A DNA stretch of 64,000 bases from NCBI GenBank assembly GCA_943737045.1, contig CALSFV010000209.1, positions 620,001 through 684,000 of the forward strand. Reading direction: 5' to 3'. Below are positions 33,701-45,569 of this stretch, piece after piece. This DNA comes from Parapristionchus giblindavisi (lineage: Eukaryota > Nematoda > Chromadorea > Rhabditida > Diplogasteridae). Every line of letters begins with the position of its first letter. Positions within the stretch are counted from its first letter, which is position 1. The position numbers were made by a program, and so were the translations under genes. The notes under the pieces are model-generated. The model worked only from the letters and a program-made list of their open reading frames with translations, was not told where the DNA came from and searched no databases.

Positions 33701-35620
33701 ATCTAATTGAGTCGTTCAAAGCGATACTTGAAGAGAATAGGTGGATGGATAATCAGACTAAAAAAGTAAGTAATATGGTTATATTAGAGACACGCGGAGC
33801 TAATTTAACTCTACGCGCTGGTAATGCTCTCTCGTAAACAAAGAAAGCGAGAGAGTGCTGTCAGAGAGGAGATTTCAAATTCGCTCGATGTGTGCCTTTA
33901 ACTATCCAGGCTCTGTTACGTTTCAGGAAGCACTAGTGAAGGTCGATAATTTGCTGCCCATCATTGGATACGACGATTGGATTATTGACAATGAAAAACT
34001 TGATGATTTCTATGCCGATGTATTGTAGAAACTCGATTATGCGTCGGAAGCGTTTATTTCCAGCTAAATATGACAGATTCTGAGCATATAGGACGAAGCG
34101 TAGCGATACTGAGGAGATTCAACGTTGATCAACTTTTCAGGCTTTTAACCGTAGAGGTGAAATAATCGAATACTCTGAAAATGTGTGCAAATAAATGTAA
34201 AAAAAAAACAGATCATAAGAAATATGTGAATGCACTAATAATACGGGGTATTCTATTCTGAGTTATTATTGCTTGTTTTAGGTTAATCGATTCGATCTTG
34301 GCGGTAATGCAGGCGAAGTAAACGCATTCTATTCGCCATTGCAAAATGCGATAAGTAAGTATATTATATAATACCAACGTGCTTATGCAAGAAACGAAAC
34401 ATATAGATTACGAGTGGAAATTGTGTGAGGAAAAATCGTGATTGATGGGGGGGGGAGTCATGGTAAAAACACAGCTAATTTGAAACTCTCCGTCCTGACA
34501 ACACTTTCTTGCGTTCTTTGAATGCGAGAGAGTGTGGCCAGGGCTCAGAGTAAAATTTGGCCGGGGTATGTCTTTAAAAAGTTTTTCATACATATTTTTT
34601 AAATTCAGTTTTCCCCGCTGCAATTCTTCAGCCTGCTTTCTTCCATGCTCAATATCCCAAATCTTTCAATTACGGAGCAATTGGATATGTGATCGGACAT
34701 GAGATCACCCATGGTTTTGATGATACTGGCACGTTTTCCCCAAAAAACGAATTTCAATGATATGACTTTCAATTTTTTCAGGTAACCAATTCGATGAGAA
34801 TGGAAATCTGAAAAATTGGTGGAATCCTGAAGCATTTGAGAAATTCGACTATCGAATGAAAGATATAATCCAAATTTATTCCAATACGACTGTATATCGA
34901 TGAAATAAGTTCAATGATCAACTGTCTAATCTTTGTAGGTTGTTGAAGTGAACATGACTGTCAACGGCGAATTGACAGTTGGAGAGAATATTGCCGATTT
35001 GGGAGGACTCAAGACGGCATTTCAGGTTTCGTAGAGTTTGTTTCTGTTATTTAAAGGAGAATGACCTTTTGCAGGCCTACAAGACTTTCATAGCAAAACA
35101 TGGACGAGAGCCTCCAATTCCGGGATTCGAACAGCTAACGAATGAACAAACATTCTTTATTTCTTCCGCGATGGTTATCGAGCTTAAAGGCACAGCCCGA
35201 GCTAATTTTACTCTCCGCTCTGGCAACGGTGCCTCGCAGACAAAGAAACCGAGAGAGCATCGCCAGAGGGGAGAGCTTGATTTAGCTCGGGTGTACCTTT
35301 AGTAATCATCAATCGATCAATTTCGATGCATTTCAGTGTTTGTGTGAGAAAATAACGAAGGAGGCGCTGACTCGTCAGATTATCAGTGACCCTCATACAC
35401 CAAATCATAATCGTGCCAATATTATGATCAGAAACGTTCCCGGATTCTCCGAGGTTTTTTTTTTTAAATATGCTTATTTCATGAGCTATATTTCTTCTTG
35501 TTTTATAATATTTCCATTTTTTTCAATTTTTCCTCAAACTTCAAAAGAACCTAATTTCAGGCGTTTAAATGTTCGAACAGTTCCTCGACGCATCAAAATG
35601 TTCACTATAATGTATGGTAG
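30706..35620 (+). CDS. Neprilysin-like M13 zinc metallopeptidase, 21 exons
   Basis: Exons: 30706-30822, 30870-30999, 31078-31202, 31329-31415, 31477-31557, 31754-31861, 31913-31965, 32032-32164, 32262-32383, 32595-32691, 33015-33185, 33667-33765, 33927-34019, 34064-34156, 34282-34354, 34609-34728, 34782-34891, 34939-35025, 35075-35173, 35337-35453, 35561-35620; 724 residues, all in phase. It starts with a cleavable-looking signal ([17 protein letters not shown]) rather than the cytoplasmic tail plus TM of many neprilysins, so it is probably secreted. Landmarks: [24 protein letters not shown], the zinc site [10 protein letters not shown] (HExxH), third zinc ligand in GENIADLGG, and a C-terminus NVHYNVW in place of the usual CRVW-like end. 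M13 enzymes cut small extracellular peptides such as neuropeptides. One intron uses a GC donor (after 34,728). At least four introns carry MITE family 1. Trans-splicing is likely. Confidence 0.9.
31558..31735. repeat. Palindromic repeat in neprilysin intron 5
   Basis: Inverted halves (ggccgaataagaaccgatg / ttcttattcatcggttatc) fill the intron directly after the exon that ends at 31,557. A related half (ttgtctctaatatgcgaat, catccgacctagtgtcctg) is in the later intron at about 33,550-33,635, next to cggcgaggcggataccag, which also occurs at 39,875-39,900. Confidence 0.55.
32405..32517. repeat. MITE family 1, neprilysin intron copies
   Basis: A roughly 115-bp palindrome; consensus ends are ttaaaggcacaccc / gggtgtgcctttaa and the core has ctctcgcagacaaagaaag / gagagagtgtggccag. 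Four copies lie in this one gene: about 32,405-32,517, 33,783-33,905, 34,468-34,578 and 35,186-35,303. Others in the window: 5760-5830 (part), 44,895-45,010, 49,035-49,150, 59,030-59,138, 59,715-59,835. The ttaa ends suggest TTAA target specificity. Confidence 0.7.
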
Positions 35621-36026
35621 ATGTACAAATCTTATAATTCTCACCTTGTGTATGAGCGAAATGTCTATCTGTTCGTAAAATAAATGCATTAATGTGACAT
35701 TTAGTATTTACATATCACAATTAACAATATCACTATATCTTCGCTTAGCCCACAAAATAGTAAATCGGATGTAAATTATGTAGATTAGTGAAAGATTAAT
35801 GTGTCAAAAGGATATTAATGTACAATCAATAAATCGAACTTTATCTCGACAGCGTGCATATCTTTTCAGAACGGTATAATCGCTCGATAAGATTTTTAAG
35901 TCCATCACAAGTGACAAATGACCGAAAATGTGAGAAAACATTTTCTGCGCTGTTTCAAATGTGCATCAATGTTCTTATAACGTCGGGGGAGCAATGAAAT
36001 AGTATAGATTTGAAGATTATTTTGAT

Positions 36027-39000
36027 TTATGTTTTACTGTGGCGTCGGATCGAATTCCTTCTCAGTAGGAATCGAATAATCGCGACGCGGTATGGCTGAA
36101 ATGTATTAGTACGTTTTCAGTCTATATTCTTAGCTGCTTTAAAAAATATCTTTTTTAAGCATTTTAGTGTTTGAGAAAAAAATCAGGCATGTTTGGCACA
36201 TTACCGAATACACGCACAAACAGAAAAAAAATGCTAAAACACCACCACCCCATACACAGAACGAAAAACCTATGGAGTGCTATATTTAACACTTTTTAGC
36301 AGTTATTATTTCAATTCTATTTTCATTTTACACTTTTTCCTCTGAATGTAGTGCTTTTACGCTATTGTCTCAAGCCCTTTTCGCACCTTCATCGTCAAAA
36401 TCAACATTAGCGAATGTAGTCCGGAATGCAATGAAGTAGTCAATGATACGATTATGGGGAGTGCTAAAATAATCAAATTTTCTCATTACACACTATTCAC
36501 TAGAGCTCAAGGAAAGATAGAATTCTAAGCTTCAATATAGGAAACACTCATTGTCAGGAAAGCGAGATTTCATCATTGATCAAGCTTTTTTTTCGGATTT
36601 TTTCGAGGCTTAGGATAATATTTAGGTTGATTTCTGTGATCATACTCTTCATATCGAATTATATGGGAACATGTGAAAAGTTCGCGAAGTAGAGCCCAAG
36701 TTCAGATCATTCCCTTGTAAACAACCTGGATTACTGGCATATTGAGATAAGCCGAAGTAGCAGAATATTAGAATAGGAACAAACACACAGACCATTGGTA
36801 TTGATAGCTAAAGAAAATCGGTTAAAATTGTAATATGAAATTTGGGAGGGGGGGGGGAGGGCTAAGAATTGGACAATAAGGAATTTTTGTGAAGGAAGGG
36901 AAGCGAATTTCTAGTAAGCGAGAAAAGTAATATTCGTCCTTACCTGTAATGTCAATGTGATGGTCAGATTGCGGTGAAGTGCTTTCATTTTATTGCTGAG
37001 ATTTGTTTGTACTTTTATCTCATGGAAAATGTGAAGGGATATCTGAATGTTTACTCGTGAGTGAAATAAATCAGGAATCATGTTGGGGCACATGTATTAA
37101 GCTTAAAGTTAGTATTCTGCTTAAAATTATTATTTTTGCACATTTTGCGGTTATTGACCGTAAAAAATACACTTGTTTATTTAGGAGAGTAGCCAGGCAC
37201 GGCCACAATGAATTTATATGTTTAGAGAGAGAGCATCTACGCGAGATAGTGCTTAGATCAGAGAGAACGCGGAAAGGGAAGGGAGGAAAGTGGGGTTGAC
37301 CGATAAAATACTTCTGCGTTTTACCAGCCAGTAGCAAGGCAATTACGCAAGTACATTTTATACGGACAATAAACAAGAAAAAATCATGCATCTCTAGCTA
37401 TACCGAGTAACTATTAAATTCGATCGCATGATCCATACAAAGTAATATTTCAAAGTTATAAAGTTATGTTTACATACATTTTGAAATTACTGCTACTACA
37501 ACTTAATACTTGATATTAGCAGTCTGCCTTACCAGCGGAAAGAGCAATGTCCCTGCTGCCAAGGCAAACATTAAACAGCTAACAATATCGTAGACACGAT
37601 CAGAAAGGCACGTTATATGCTTCAGTACGGATCGAGGTTGCTTTGCAAATGCCTACAATCAGTTACTCCATGTGTATTCCCACGAAATCAATGCTTACCT
37701 GCGTTAGGAAAGTTATATTTCTGGACAAATCGTATTCGCAGAACTGGAAATGATCAATTATCACATGTTTTAATTAAGTGAACATACATGTATAGCTATG
37801 GCAATCAATACGTAGACGATCATTATTGCAGTTAGAATCATATAAGAAGTTAGTGGTGAAAGATCGAATCGAGATCCTCGTCTGACTACTGCCTGAGATG
37901 TTTTATGTTTTCTTTATAGTTATAGTTTTATGTTTTCTTTATAGCTACTCTCGTATCAAATAAACAATTGTATTTTATACGGTCCCTATCTTTTGGTGTT
38001 CTTAGGACTTTTGAAATGTACCTGATGACGATATATGAAACACGTTAAAGAGCAATGCTTGTGGAGTAGAAGAATCAGAAGCACTATATCCTAAAATAAT
38101 TGCATATAAAAAAATTTAAAAAAATAAAATTTCAATCATTTCAATCTATGATGTTTACTTGACATCCTAGCTAATTTGAAGCTCTCTGCTCTCAACCACC
38201 CACATTCCCTTTGTATACTGAAGTATTACATTCCCACAATCAAATCATCATGGGGTTGGTTCTGATAATGAGAGCTCTAGTCACGTAGATTAGCATACAC
38301 TTTTTTCTTATCTGGCTCTAGACTAAAAAAAATTAATTCCCACTTTACTTTTGTCGACATTTGAGCAACACTGCTTTAGTAAGCACTCAAATAATGTTAT
38401 TTAAAAACTAATCCTTACACCTTGCGTCATTCCGCCAACTCCGAACGTTTTCGATAATATTCCGTTACCGTACACACAAGGGTACGGTAAAAGCGTTATT
38501 TCGTGGAAGAAAAATACATGGTATATGTCGCCAATTACGTTGATCAACTTAAATTGATTCCACTGTAGAGACTCCAACAGAAAGTATAAGAGAAAATATC
38601 AACTTTTCAAATAACAAAAAAAATGTCCATAGTTCAGAACAAACCAAGAGCAGAGTAATTCTTCGATTGTATGCTGGAGTTGTGGGAGCTTTTATAGTTT
38701 TCAGAAGAACAAACGCCACAGTAGTCATTGTCACCGAGAATACGCCAATTATCCATCCGCTGAAATGTGATTTTGTAATTAAAACTTGAAACACCATAAA
38801 GTACCGTATGCAATTTATTTTTTATCAATTTATAAACTTGTTTATTGGATACATTTTAAATAATAGACAATATAATCGTTTACATGCACAAGCCATTAAC
38901 AAATGAGCATGTTTGAAAATTTTTCCTATGTCCCACGTTCTTCTTGTCAATAGAGCACCCCAAACCTCGTGGTCCCCTTCTTTAAGCATTACTCTGGTAT

Positions 39001-39293
39001 TTTGAAACTTAAAGTATACTTAAATTACGTCACAGACTTTAAGTAGACTTTAAGTAAACTTAAAGTGAAAGAAGATTTTACGAAATGCATTACAGTATAC
39101 AACTCCACTTTAAGTAGACTTACGTTTTACTTTAAGTTTACTTAAAGTCTACTTAAAGTGCGGAGTTTAAGTAGACTTTAAGTTTCAATATACCAGAGTA
39201 TTGACAATGAACATGATTTCGTAAGTATAAACAGTCTTACCAAATTGAATATATTTCATCGAGATCATCCGATAAGGGTTCAACGACTATCAT
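36027..39293 (-). CDS. 7TM chemoreceptor C (Srh/Sri-like), 11 exons
   Basis: Exons (5' to 3'): 39293-39241, 38759-38645, 38562-38419, 38090-38022, 37892-37788, 37743-37699, 37652-37533, 37042-36944, 36807-36726, 36463-36387, 36095-36027; about 325 residues, in phase throughout, and equal in exon lengths to A and B except exons 3 and 11. Landmarks: MIVVEPLSDDLDEIYS, LLPYPCVYGNGIL, FIYRHQ, loop 3 NLSNKMKALHRNLT, TSLHSG and a C-tail starting PYRVAII. Exon 5 has a normal GT donor (CAT/gtatgt), unlike A and B. It is convergent with the neprilysin gene, whose stop codon is 407 bp away. Exons 4-7 closely match fragment D at 48.4 kb. Predicted sensory-neuron GPCR. Confidence 0.8.
37154..37369. repeat. 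MITE family 3 copy in receptor C intron 7
   Basis: Begins TTGACCGTAAAAAATACAC after TA and ends TTTTATACGGACAA before TA. A half copy (ctactctcgtatcaaataa, tattttatacggtc) is at 37,945-37,982, in intron 4. Confidence 0.7.
38993..39200. repeat. MITE family 7 copy in receptor C intron 1
   Basis: Ends ctctggtattttgaaac and gtttcaatataccagag with multiple ctttaagtagactttaag units. All three intact Srh/Sri-like receptors carry MITEs in intron 1 (two of them this family). Confidence 0.7.
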
Positions 39294-39297
39294 GACG

Positions 39298-39562
39298 TAC
39301 ACTCACGGCAAATTCTCTTAGATATAGGTTGTCTAACCCTTCATCTATAGAGAAAGGTTATCTTACTCCAAACTCTCTCAAAAAGATATGTTGGAAAATA
39401 TCTTTTTGAGAGAGTTTGGAGTAAGATGGCTCTCTTGCTCGAGATAGTAACGGGGATTGGAGTAAGCTAACTAAGTTAGCTCACATTTGAGACAACGTCT
39501 CTCTAATTGTCGCATCTTAGATAACCTATGGCTCAAATATAAGAGAGTTTGCCATCAGTGTA
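39298..39562. repeat. Inverted-repeat element just upstream of receptor C
   Basis: Ends cactcacggcaaattctctt and agagagtttgccatcagtg, with an inner hairpin (cttactccaaactctctcaa / ttgagagagtttggagtaag around tgttggaaaa) at about 39,362-39,426. It starts 5 bases upstream of the receptor C start codon, so it forms that gene's immediate promoter or 5' UTR. Confidence 0.7.
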
Positions 39563-39997
39563 TGAACATTTCCCGTTTGATTATCGGCAAAGTTGTTCTT
39601 TACCGCCAATGCGGTGGGACAAATTAAGAAGGTTTAATGTAAACTGTAATTTCTAGATCACAATAATTAATAGTATGGTTGTTTTGCCGCATGTTCTTAC
39701 CAACGATCAAAGAGTATACATAATATTATCCGTATATGTTGTAAATAGCGAGAGGACGGGTACACAAAAGTAACACTCTGAACCGACACGTTAGTTCAGC
39801 CTCTGTAATAGCAGGGCACCAATGAAATATCGTTTTCCACCGCTGGCAGAAGTTTTAGAAAAAAAGATTGAATATAAAGAGGGCGCGGCGGATGCCAGAC
39901 GGGTTTGGTGGGATTCATTAGAGAGGATGTGCGTGCGCGATGGCATACAATGATTGTTTCTATCGCAAACTCCGCCGCGCTACCAAACCTGTCTGAC

Positions 39998-41178
39998 AAG
40001 GGAAGTGTAAGAAATATCTTTTAGACCTATTGACGAGAGTATTTTTCCTCGATAGGTATAGGCAATATAAGAACGGAACCAAAAATTCAGCGGCTGGCAG
40101 GCACTTTCCGATTTTATATAATTAATCAAATTTTGTACTTTCGAACGCGTTGTTTTCAGGCTGTGTATGCTATGAAATAAGACACTCCTGATAGAGCCCT
40201 TGACAGAGCAATGTGAACATGGCGACGTGGTGTAGTGGTAGCGTGTACTCTTCTTCATCCCTATGTGGGTTCGAATACACCCATGGACATTTTCTTTTGC
40301 TAATTTTTAAACGTTCCGTAATTTTGATCAAAAAAATTTAAAATCTTTTTTCACAATTTTTATGTAGCTGTTGAACTTGAATTTTATCATTTAAGAAAAC
40401 AAAAAATAAAGCAACATTTAGTTTACCAGCATAGTGATAATTTAATTTTGGGAGAGTTCATCTGTACCAAGCGGCTACGGAATAATAACATTTTGATAAC
40501 TTGTGTTTGGTCAAACTTTCTTTTTCTTCCTGTCCACAGGGACAATTAATCAGTGAGATTATTTATGAAATGCTCCAAATGTGAATGAATAGCCGATTGC
40601 AATACGGCAAAGTTATGGCCACAGGTTTATGACAAAATAATAATATTACCCCCGTTGATAGGTTTGGATTCACCTTTGAGACTCCACCGATGTCCCCGTG
40701 CAAAACTATCCCAAAATTAAATTATCACTATGCTGGTAAACGAAATGTTGCTTTTATTTTTTGTTTTCCTAAATGATAAAATTCAAGTTCAACAGCTACA
40801 TAAAAATTGTGAAAAAATTTTTACATTTTTTTTTCTGATCAAAATTACAAGTCCGGAACGTTTAAAAATTAGCAAAAGAAAAATGTCCATAGGTGTATTC
40901 GAACCACCCACATAGTGATCAAGAAGAGAACACGCTACCACTACACCACGTCGCCATGTTCTCACTGCTCTGTCAATTGCTCTATCAGGGGTGTCTTATT
41001 TCATAGCATACACAGCCTGAAAACAGCGCGTTCGAAAGTACAAAATTTGATTAATTATATAAAATCGGAAAGTGCATGCCAGCCGCAGATTTTTTGGTTC
41101 CGACCTTATATTGCCTATACCTATCGAGGAAAAATACTCTCGTCAATAGGTCTAAAAGATATTTCTTACACTTCCCTT
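39998..41178. mobile_element. 1.18-kb palindrome carrying a tRNA-like module in each arm
   Basis: The ends aagggaagtgtaagaaata and tatttcttacacttccctt are inverted and the match continues to inner ends gtttaccagcatagtg / cactatgctggtaaac near 40,420 and 40,740. At about 40,218-40,285 (plus) is gacgtggtgtagtggtagcg followed by gtgggttcgaatacaccca, with A-box and B-box spacing of a tRNA and a 5-bp T-stem (tgggt/accca). The mirror copy is at about 40,890-40,960 (minus). The arms differ by point changes, so the palindrome is not brand new. No protein-coding gene lies inside. Confidence 0.75.
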
Positions 41179-41509
41179 ATGAGGTGCGCCGCTCTGTCTA
41201 ATGATTATCGTCTCATTTGAGCAAAAACACACCAAGGCGCGCACCACAGATTTGGAAAGTCGCCTTCAGCATTCCTTTTGCCCCGCTATTCCCATCTCTT
41301 TCACATTTTGAACTAACGTGCCGAATATTTCGCCTCCACTCGCACTCATTGTCAAACAACTCACACCTAACCCGTCTGACCTTCGCCACAAAGATTTGAT
41401 TTTCTTTATAAGAGAGCTTTCATGGTCTATGAACAATGTGAAAAAATGTGGACGCACTTGTACAAAGAAAAAAAGCGATATCTAAATGGTCAATATTAGC
41501 ATTCCGGTA

Positions 41510-41745
41510 TTTTTTGTCCGTGTGGTGCGCCATGAGCACCATGGCGTGAGACTAGGGTGGACTCCACGGGATTTGGGGAATGGACCTCAAATTCCGTAGG
41601 GCACGCCGTTCATTCCACACCATGGGTCTCGCACTTTATTTATTCAGTGGGGTGCGCCGTCCTGAGGCCAATTCCCTAGGGGGTGCGCCATAGTCCCGCA
41701 CCATGGTGCTGCCCACAGAGCACCCCAAGGACAAAAAAATACCCG
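41510..41745. repeat. MITE family 6 (palindromic, GC-rich)
   Basis: Ends tccggtattttttgtcc and ggacaaaaaaatacccga; interior contains caccatgg and ggtgcgcc pairs. One half recurs at about 62,472-62,560 (caccg-type end aaaaataccggagta). Confidence 0.65.
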
Positions 41746-41759
41746 AGTACTTACAGCTC

Positions 41760-43061
41760 ATTCAAAGTACGACAGCTGTTCATGTTTTCCATAACAACTG
41801 ATTTATGTATTTACTCGTGACCGTCTCAATAAAGAAACATCTGTCTTAAAATATGTGTTCCCGCCTTCTAATGAAATGGATAATGTGGAGACACTTTGAA
41901 GGGATTTCTAAAAATGTTGGTTATTACAACGGTAACAACACTCACAGAAAATTCCTATTAGGTAATAATTTCCTGCAAACGCCGCTCTACGGAATTCTTC
42001 GCTCATGGGTTAGGGAATCAATCCCCTTACTTCAAGGATGTATTCCCTTATGTGTAAGGGATATAGAAAATATTTTAACAATAAGAACAATCGGGAAAGT
42101 TAATTTAAACCGTGCGGGGATCTACGAGGTTCGGATCGCGACACAACAGTCTTGCCACTAAGCCATGTTTGTACATTTCCGCCCTCGTGAAGCTTGATGA
42201 TAGCTGAAAGTAGGGAAACGAATCCCAAAAGGATACCTCCATGCATATATTGAGTTTTAAAAATAAAAATTTTATTGATTACTAGTTATACAAATTAGAA
42301 AATCGATATTTTACATTTCTAGGTACACCGTCAACACCATGTCTGCGAAGTTTCAATGTGCAGAACATTTTCCTAATGCACTGTTACATTTGCCTTACGT
42401 GTCTACGCCGTAACCCCCTCCGTCGCGTCGGACAGGCGGCGGAGGGGGTTACGGCGTAGACACGTAAGGCAAATGTAACAGTGCATAAGTGATCAATTAA
42501 ACTGCAACAAATAATGATTTTTTAAACTCTATAACGAACATTCTGAACCTATTTGGCTGCTTTGGAGTTGGCTGTAGTTAGACACATCGCCGTCACACTA
42601 ATGCTGCAAGCAAAATTACTTTTCTTAGACTATCTTGTTACTATTTTCAAATACAGAAATCTGACCAGTTTTTCGAGCTGAACAACATGAGATCAGAAAA
42701 TACATTCAATATGTTTTTATGCCAGCAGTATTCCGAATCTATGGACTACACACGTGTCGATGCGAAATTCATTCAAACGCAGAAAGATAAACGAATCCTT
42801 CAACACTTGACCTATCTCTAAATTCCTTCATAATGCTGTATTTAGCTTGCACAGACAAATGTCTCTTTTCCGTTCAATTTCCAACATAATAGACATACCG
42901 ACAAAATGTTTATTCAGCTTGGTCTTCAGCTATTTTCGTGTATAAAAGGATGAGGTTACGACTAGACAATATTATACACAACGCGCTCTTCCAATTGCGC
43001 CAAACAAGGTATTTTTACATTAATTTTCGCTGTGAATATGCACTTTTAGCGTCTGGTAACG
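41760..43061. other. Upstream region of the astacin gene, with repeats
   Basis: 42,379-42,487 is a GC-rich hairpin MITE (family 5): atgcactgttacatttgcc through gccgtaaccccctccg and its near-perfect complement; a truncated copy is at 48,186-48,272. On the minus strand at about 42,165-42,105 is a tRNA-like catggcttagtggcaag with cgatccgaacctcg. No other gene was recognised. The tttttag acceptor 12 bases before the astacin ATG suggests trans-splicing. Confidence 0.5.
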
Positions 43062-44174
43062 ATGCTGAGGACAACGATTGCGATTTGCCTGCTTTCAGTA
43101 GTCTTGGGATCGGAATACAACGTAACATTGGAGAACGATATCATAAGAAGGTTCGCATATTTATTGTGTGGTTGAAAAGTCCCGAAAAGAAACGAAACGT
43201 ATCGAAAAAGAGGCGAGAGAGTGTGCAAAAAGATGATTTGTTTTCTAATCATCGCCAGTTTTATATATATAGCAAATCTTTGTATGATAACAACGAACGA
43301 ATTTTTTGCTATAGTAATTTCATCTGCATATGTCGGCTATTAGTCACAGACCAAATAATGACACAATGTATCCACCTTCAGCTCGTTCGAACATTCTGGT
43401 CGTTTTGCTCGCCAAGCAGAAGTTAAAAAAGTCTGGACCAATGCCTTACTCCCTATTTCATTCCACTCTGCATATCGTATGTTTTAATGTTCCAATAACA
43501 ATTGACTTTAATAATTTTTACTCCGGTATTTTGGTGTGGATATTTACGAAAGGATAATATAATAAATTAACTACCTTTTGCTTCGACACATCTCGTGTGA
43601 AAATTAGCTAATATTCCGTATTAACTGATATAGTGGCCATCCCAAAATCCGGAATAAAATTTAGTAAATAACAAAATTGTCATATTAAAGCGGCATCGCA
43701 GCGGGCTTCTGCCGTAGCTGGAATGAAGATCTGGGAGGCAAATACTTGCGTCCGGTTCAGACAAAATGATGTCACTTCATCTAACAGGTTACTTTAGATC
43801 TGTGATATTATATTAATGAAAGAAATCCAGAATAGAGATTGTGGACGGTGGGTCATGCCAGTCTAGTGTTGGAATGGAGGGAAGACGTCAAACTGTCATT
43901 CTTGGACGGGATTGCAACGGAGTATGCGATATTATTTGAATATTACGATAATAATATAATATATAACATAATAAATATAATATTATATAATAATATATAC
44001 AATAATGTATAGTAATATTGAATATTACGTATCATGATTGTATATATTCAGATCTCCACCACAGCCCACGAACTCGGTCATGCCATGGGTCTGCATCACA
44101 TGCAAACTCGATCTGACCGTGATACCTATGTTACTCTTCAAAGATCCAATATTAACGTCAGTAAAAACATATAC

Positions 44175-44271
<97 letters not shown>

Positions 44272-45569
44272 ATTTTTATTTTCCGTTCTATTTCCAGGCT
44301 ACCATGTTCGATTTGAACTTCAAGATTGAGCCTACTGCATCGACTATGGGAGTGCCATACGATATCACCTCGATTATGCACTACCAGCCTTACGAGTAAA
44401 ATTTTATATTTTAGATTTTAGATTGAAATTTAAGCTACATTCTGCTAATTCTACGAAATAGGCGCATAATCTCTTATTTATCTCTTCTGCACCGTGTTTT
44501 CTTGTAAAACGCGTAAATGTTATTATTATATTATTATATATATATTTTTATTTAAAACAAATTGTAGTTTCGCTCTGAACAAGGCCCTTCCCGCTTGTGT
44601 TCCTAAATCAATCTTCTCGGAATATTCCAAATGCATGGGCAACTATATGCCTTCATTCTACGATTATCTCCGCGTCAATAAACTCTATAAGTGCGACCGT
44701 ACGTTTCCAATTCATGATTCACCAACCCATTTTTCCTTTTTGAAAGTCAACCTTTCCAGAAAAGTGCGCCAGCTACCGTACTGTCTGCTCTAACAATGGT
44801 GTAATGGATGTCAATAACTGTAACCAATGTCTCTGCCCATCCGGATGGGGAGGAAGGACCTGTACTGAGAATGTAGGGCATCTTTTCGAGACTTATTTAA
44901 AGCTAAACCCCAAGTTAATTTGAAACTCTCCACACTCTCTCGCTTTCTCTGTCTGCGAGAGAGCATTGCCAGTGTCGAGAGTAAAATTTACTTGTGGTGT
45001 GCCTTTAACGATATTCGTATAGCCCACTGGAACTGAGGTGAAAACCGCCACCGCGAATTGGCAGCAAATTTCTACTACTCTCGGAAATCCCAATGACCAA
45101 CTCGTTGATTTCAACTTCAAGCACTTCGTTATCAACGTTTGTTTTGTCCATTTCAGATCGTAACTTTTAGATGTGATCCTTTCAGGCTCCTGCCAACAGA
45201 AAAGTTGAAGTGAAGATTGAATACATGTGGGCTAGCGATTCTCCAGGATGCAAGTTCGGTGGTATGGAGATCTTCGAGAAAGTTGATACAAGAATCACTC
45301 CTCCCCGGTAAGTTGAACATGATTCATTAACTTATTTTGCAACATAAGTTTCATTGCCATTTTGATTTTTCATGTGAAATCACTAGACCACATGTAATCA
45401 ACATTCACTGATTAAATCACATTTCTACAGAATTTGCAAGATGGCGGATACCAAGACAGTGTACAGATCACCCAATACTCGCATGTACATCCGTCTATAC
45501 AATCGCATTTATCAGCTTACTGCTAACATGAGCTACCGTTATATCGTGAGTGGTTCCAAAGTATTGTAA
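43062..45569 (+). CDS. Astacin-family zinc metallopeptidase with EGF and CUB domains (NAS-like)
   Basis: Exons: 43062-43150, 43382-43476, 43691-43787, 43831-43921, 44052-44156, 44298-44395, 44568-44698, 44760-44872, 45023-45136, 45186-45307, 45431-45569; 397 residues, in phase. A signal peptide (MLRTTIAICLLSVVLGS) and a very short propeptide precede a likely maturation site at GRFARQ/AEVKKVW. The catalytic domain has WEANTCVRF, SVGMEGR, the zinc motif HELGHAMGLHH followed by RSDRDTYV, and the Met-turn SIMHYQPY. Six-cysteine EGF-like exon 8 (CASYRTVC, CLCPSGWGG) is followed by a CUB domain in exons 9-11. Secreted; nematode astacins process cuticle, eggshell or extracellular matrix proteins. 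Intron 5 holds about 90 bp of (AT)n. The last exon may either read on to SGSKVL-stop or be spliced after 45,545 to an acceptor at 45,616 that begins with TAA. Confidence 0.9.
44177..44268. repeat. (AT)n microsatellite
   Basis: About 90 bases of pure ta repeat in astacin intron 5. It is self-complementary and likely length-variable. It generates spurious YIYIYI open frames on both strands. Confidence 0.95.
44895..45010. repeat. MITE family 1 copy in astacin intron 8
   Basis: taaagctaaaccccaagtt on the left and acttgtggtgtgccttta on the right, with ctctctcgctttctctg / tgcgagagagcattgcc inside. It makes up most of the 150-bp intron. Confidence 0.7.

Noticed and set aside
42938..43426. 162-codon open frame upstream of the astacin
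   Set aside because: It overlaps the astacin first two exons in another frame. The astacin signal peptide and phase-matched exons explain the region.
44038..44381. YIYIYI-rich open frames on both strands
   Set aside because: Translation of the (AT)n microsatellite in an astacin intron. The genuine astacin exons are on either side.
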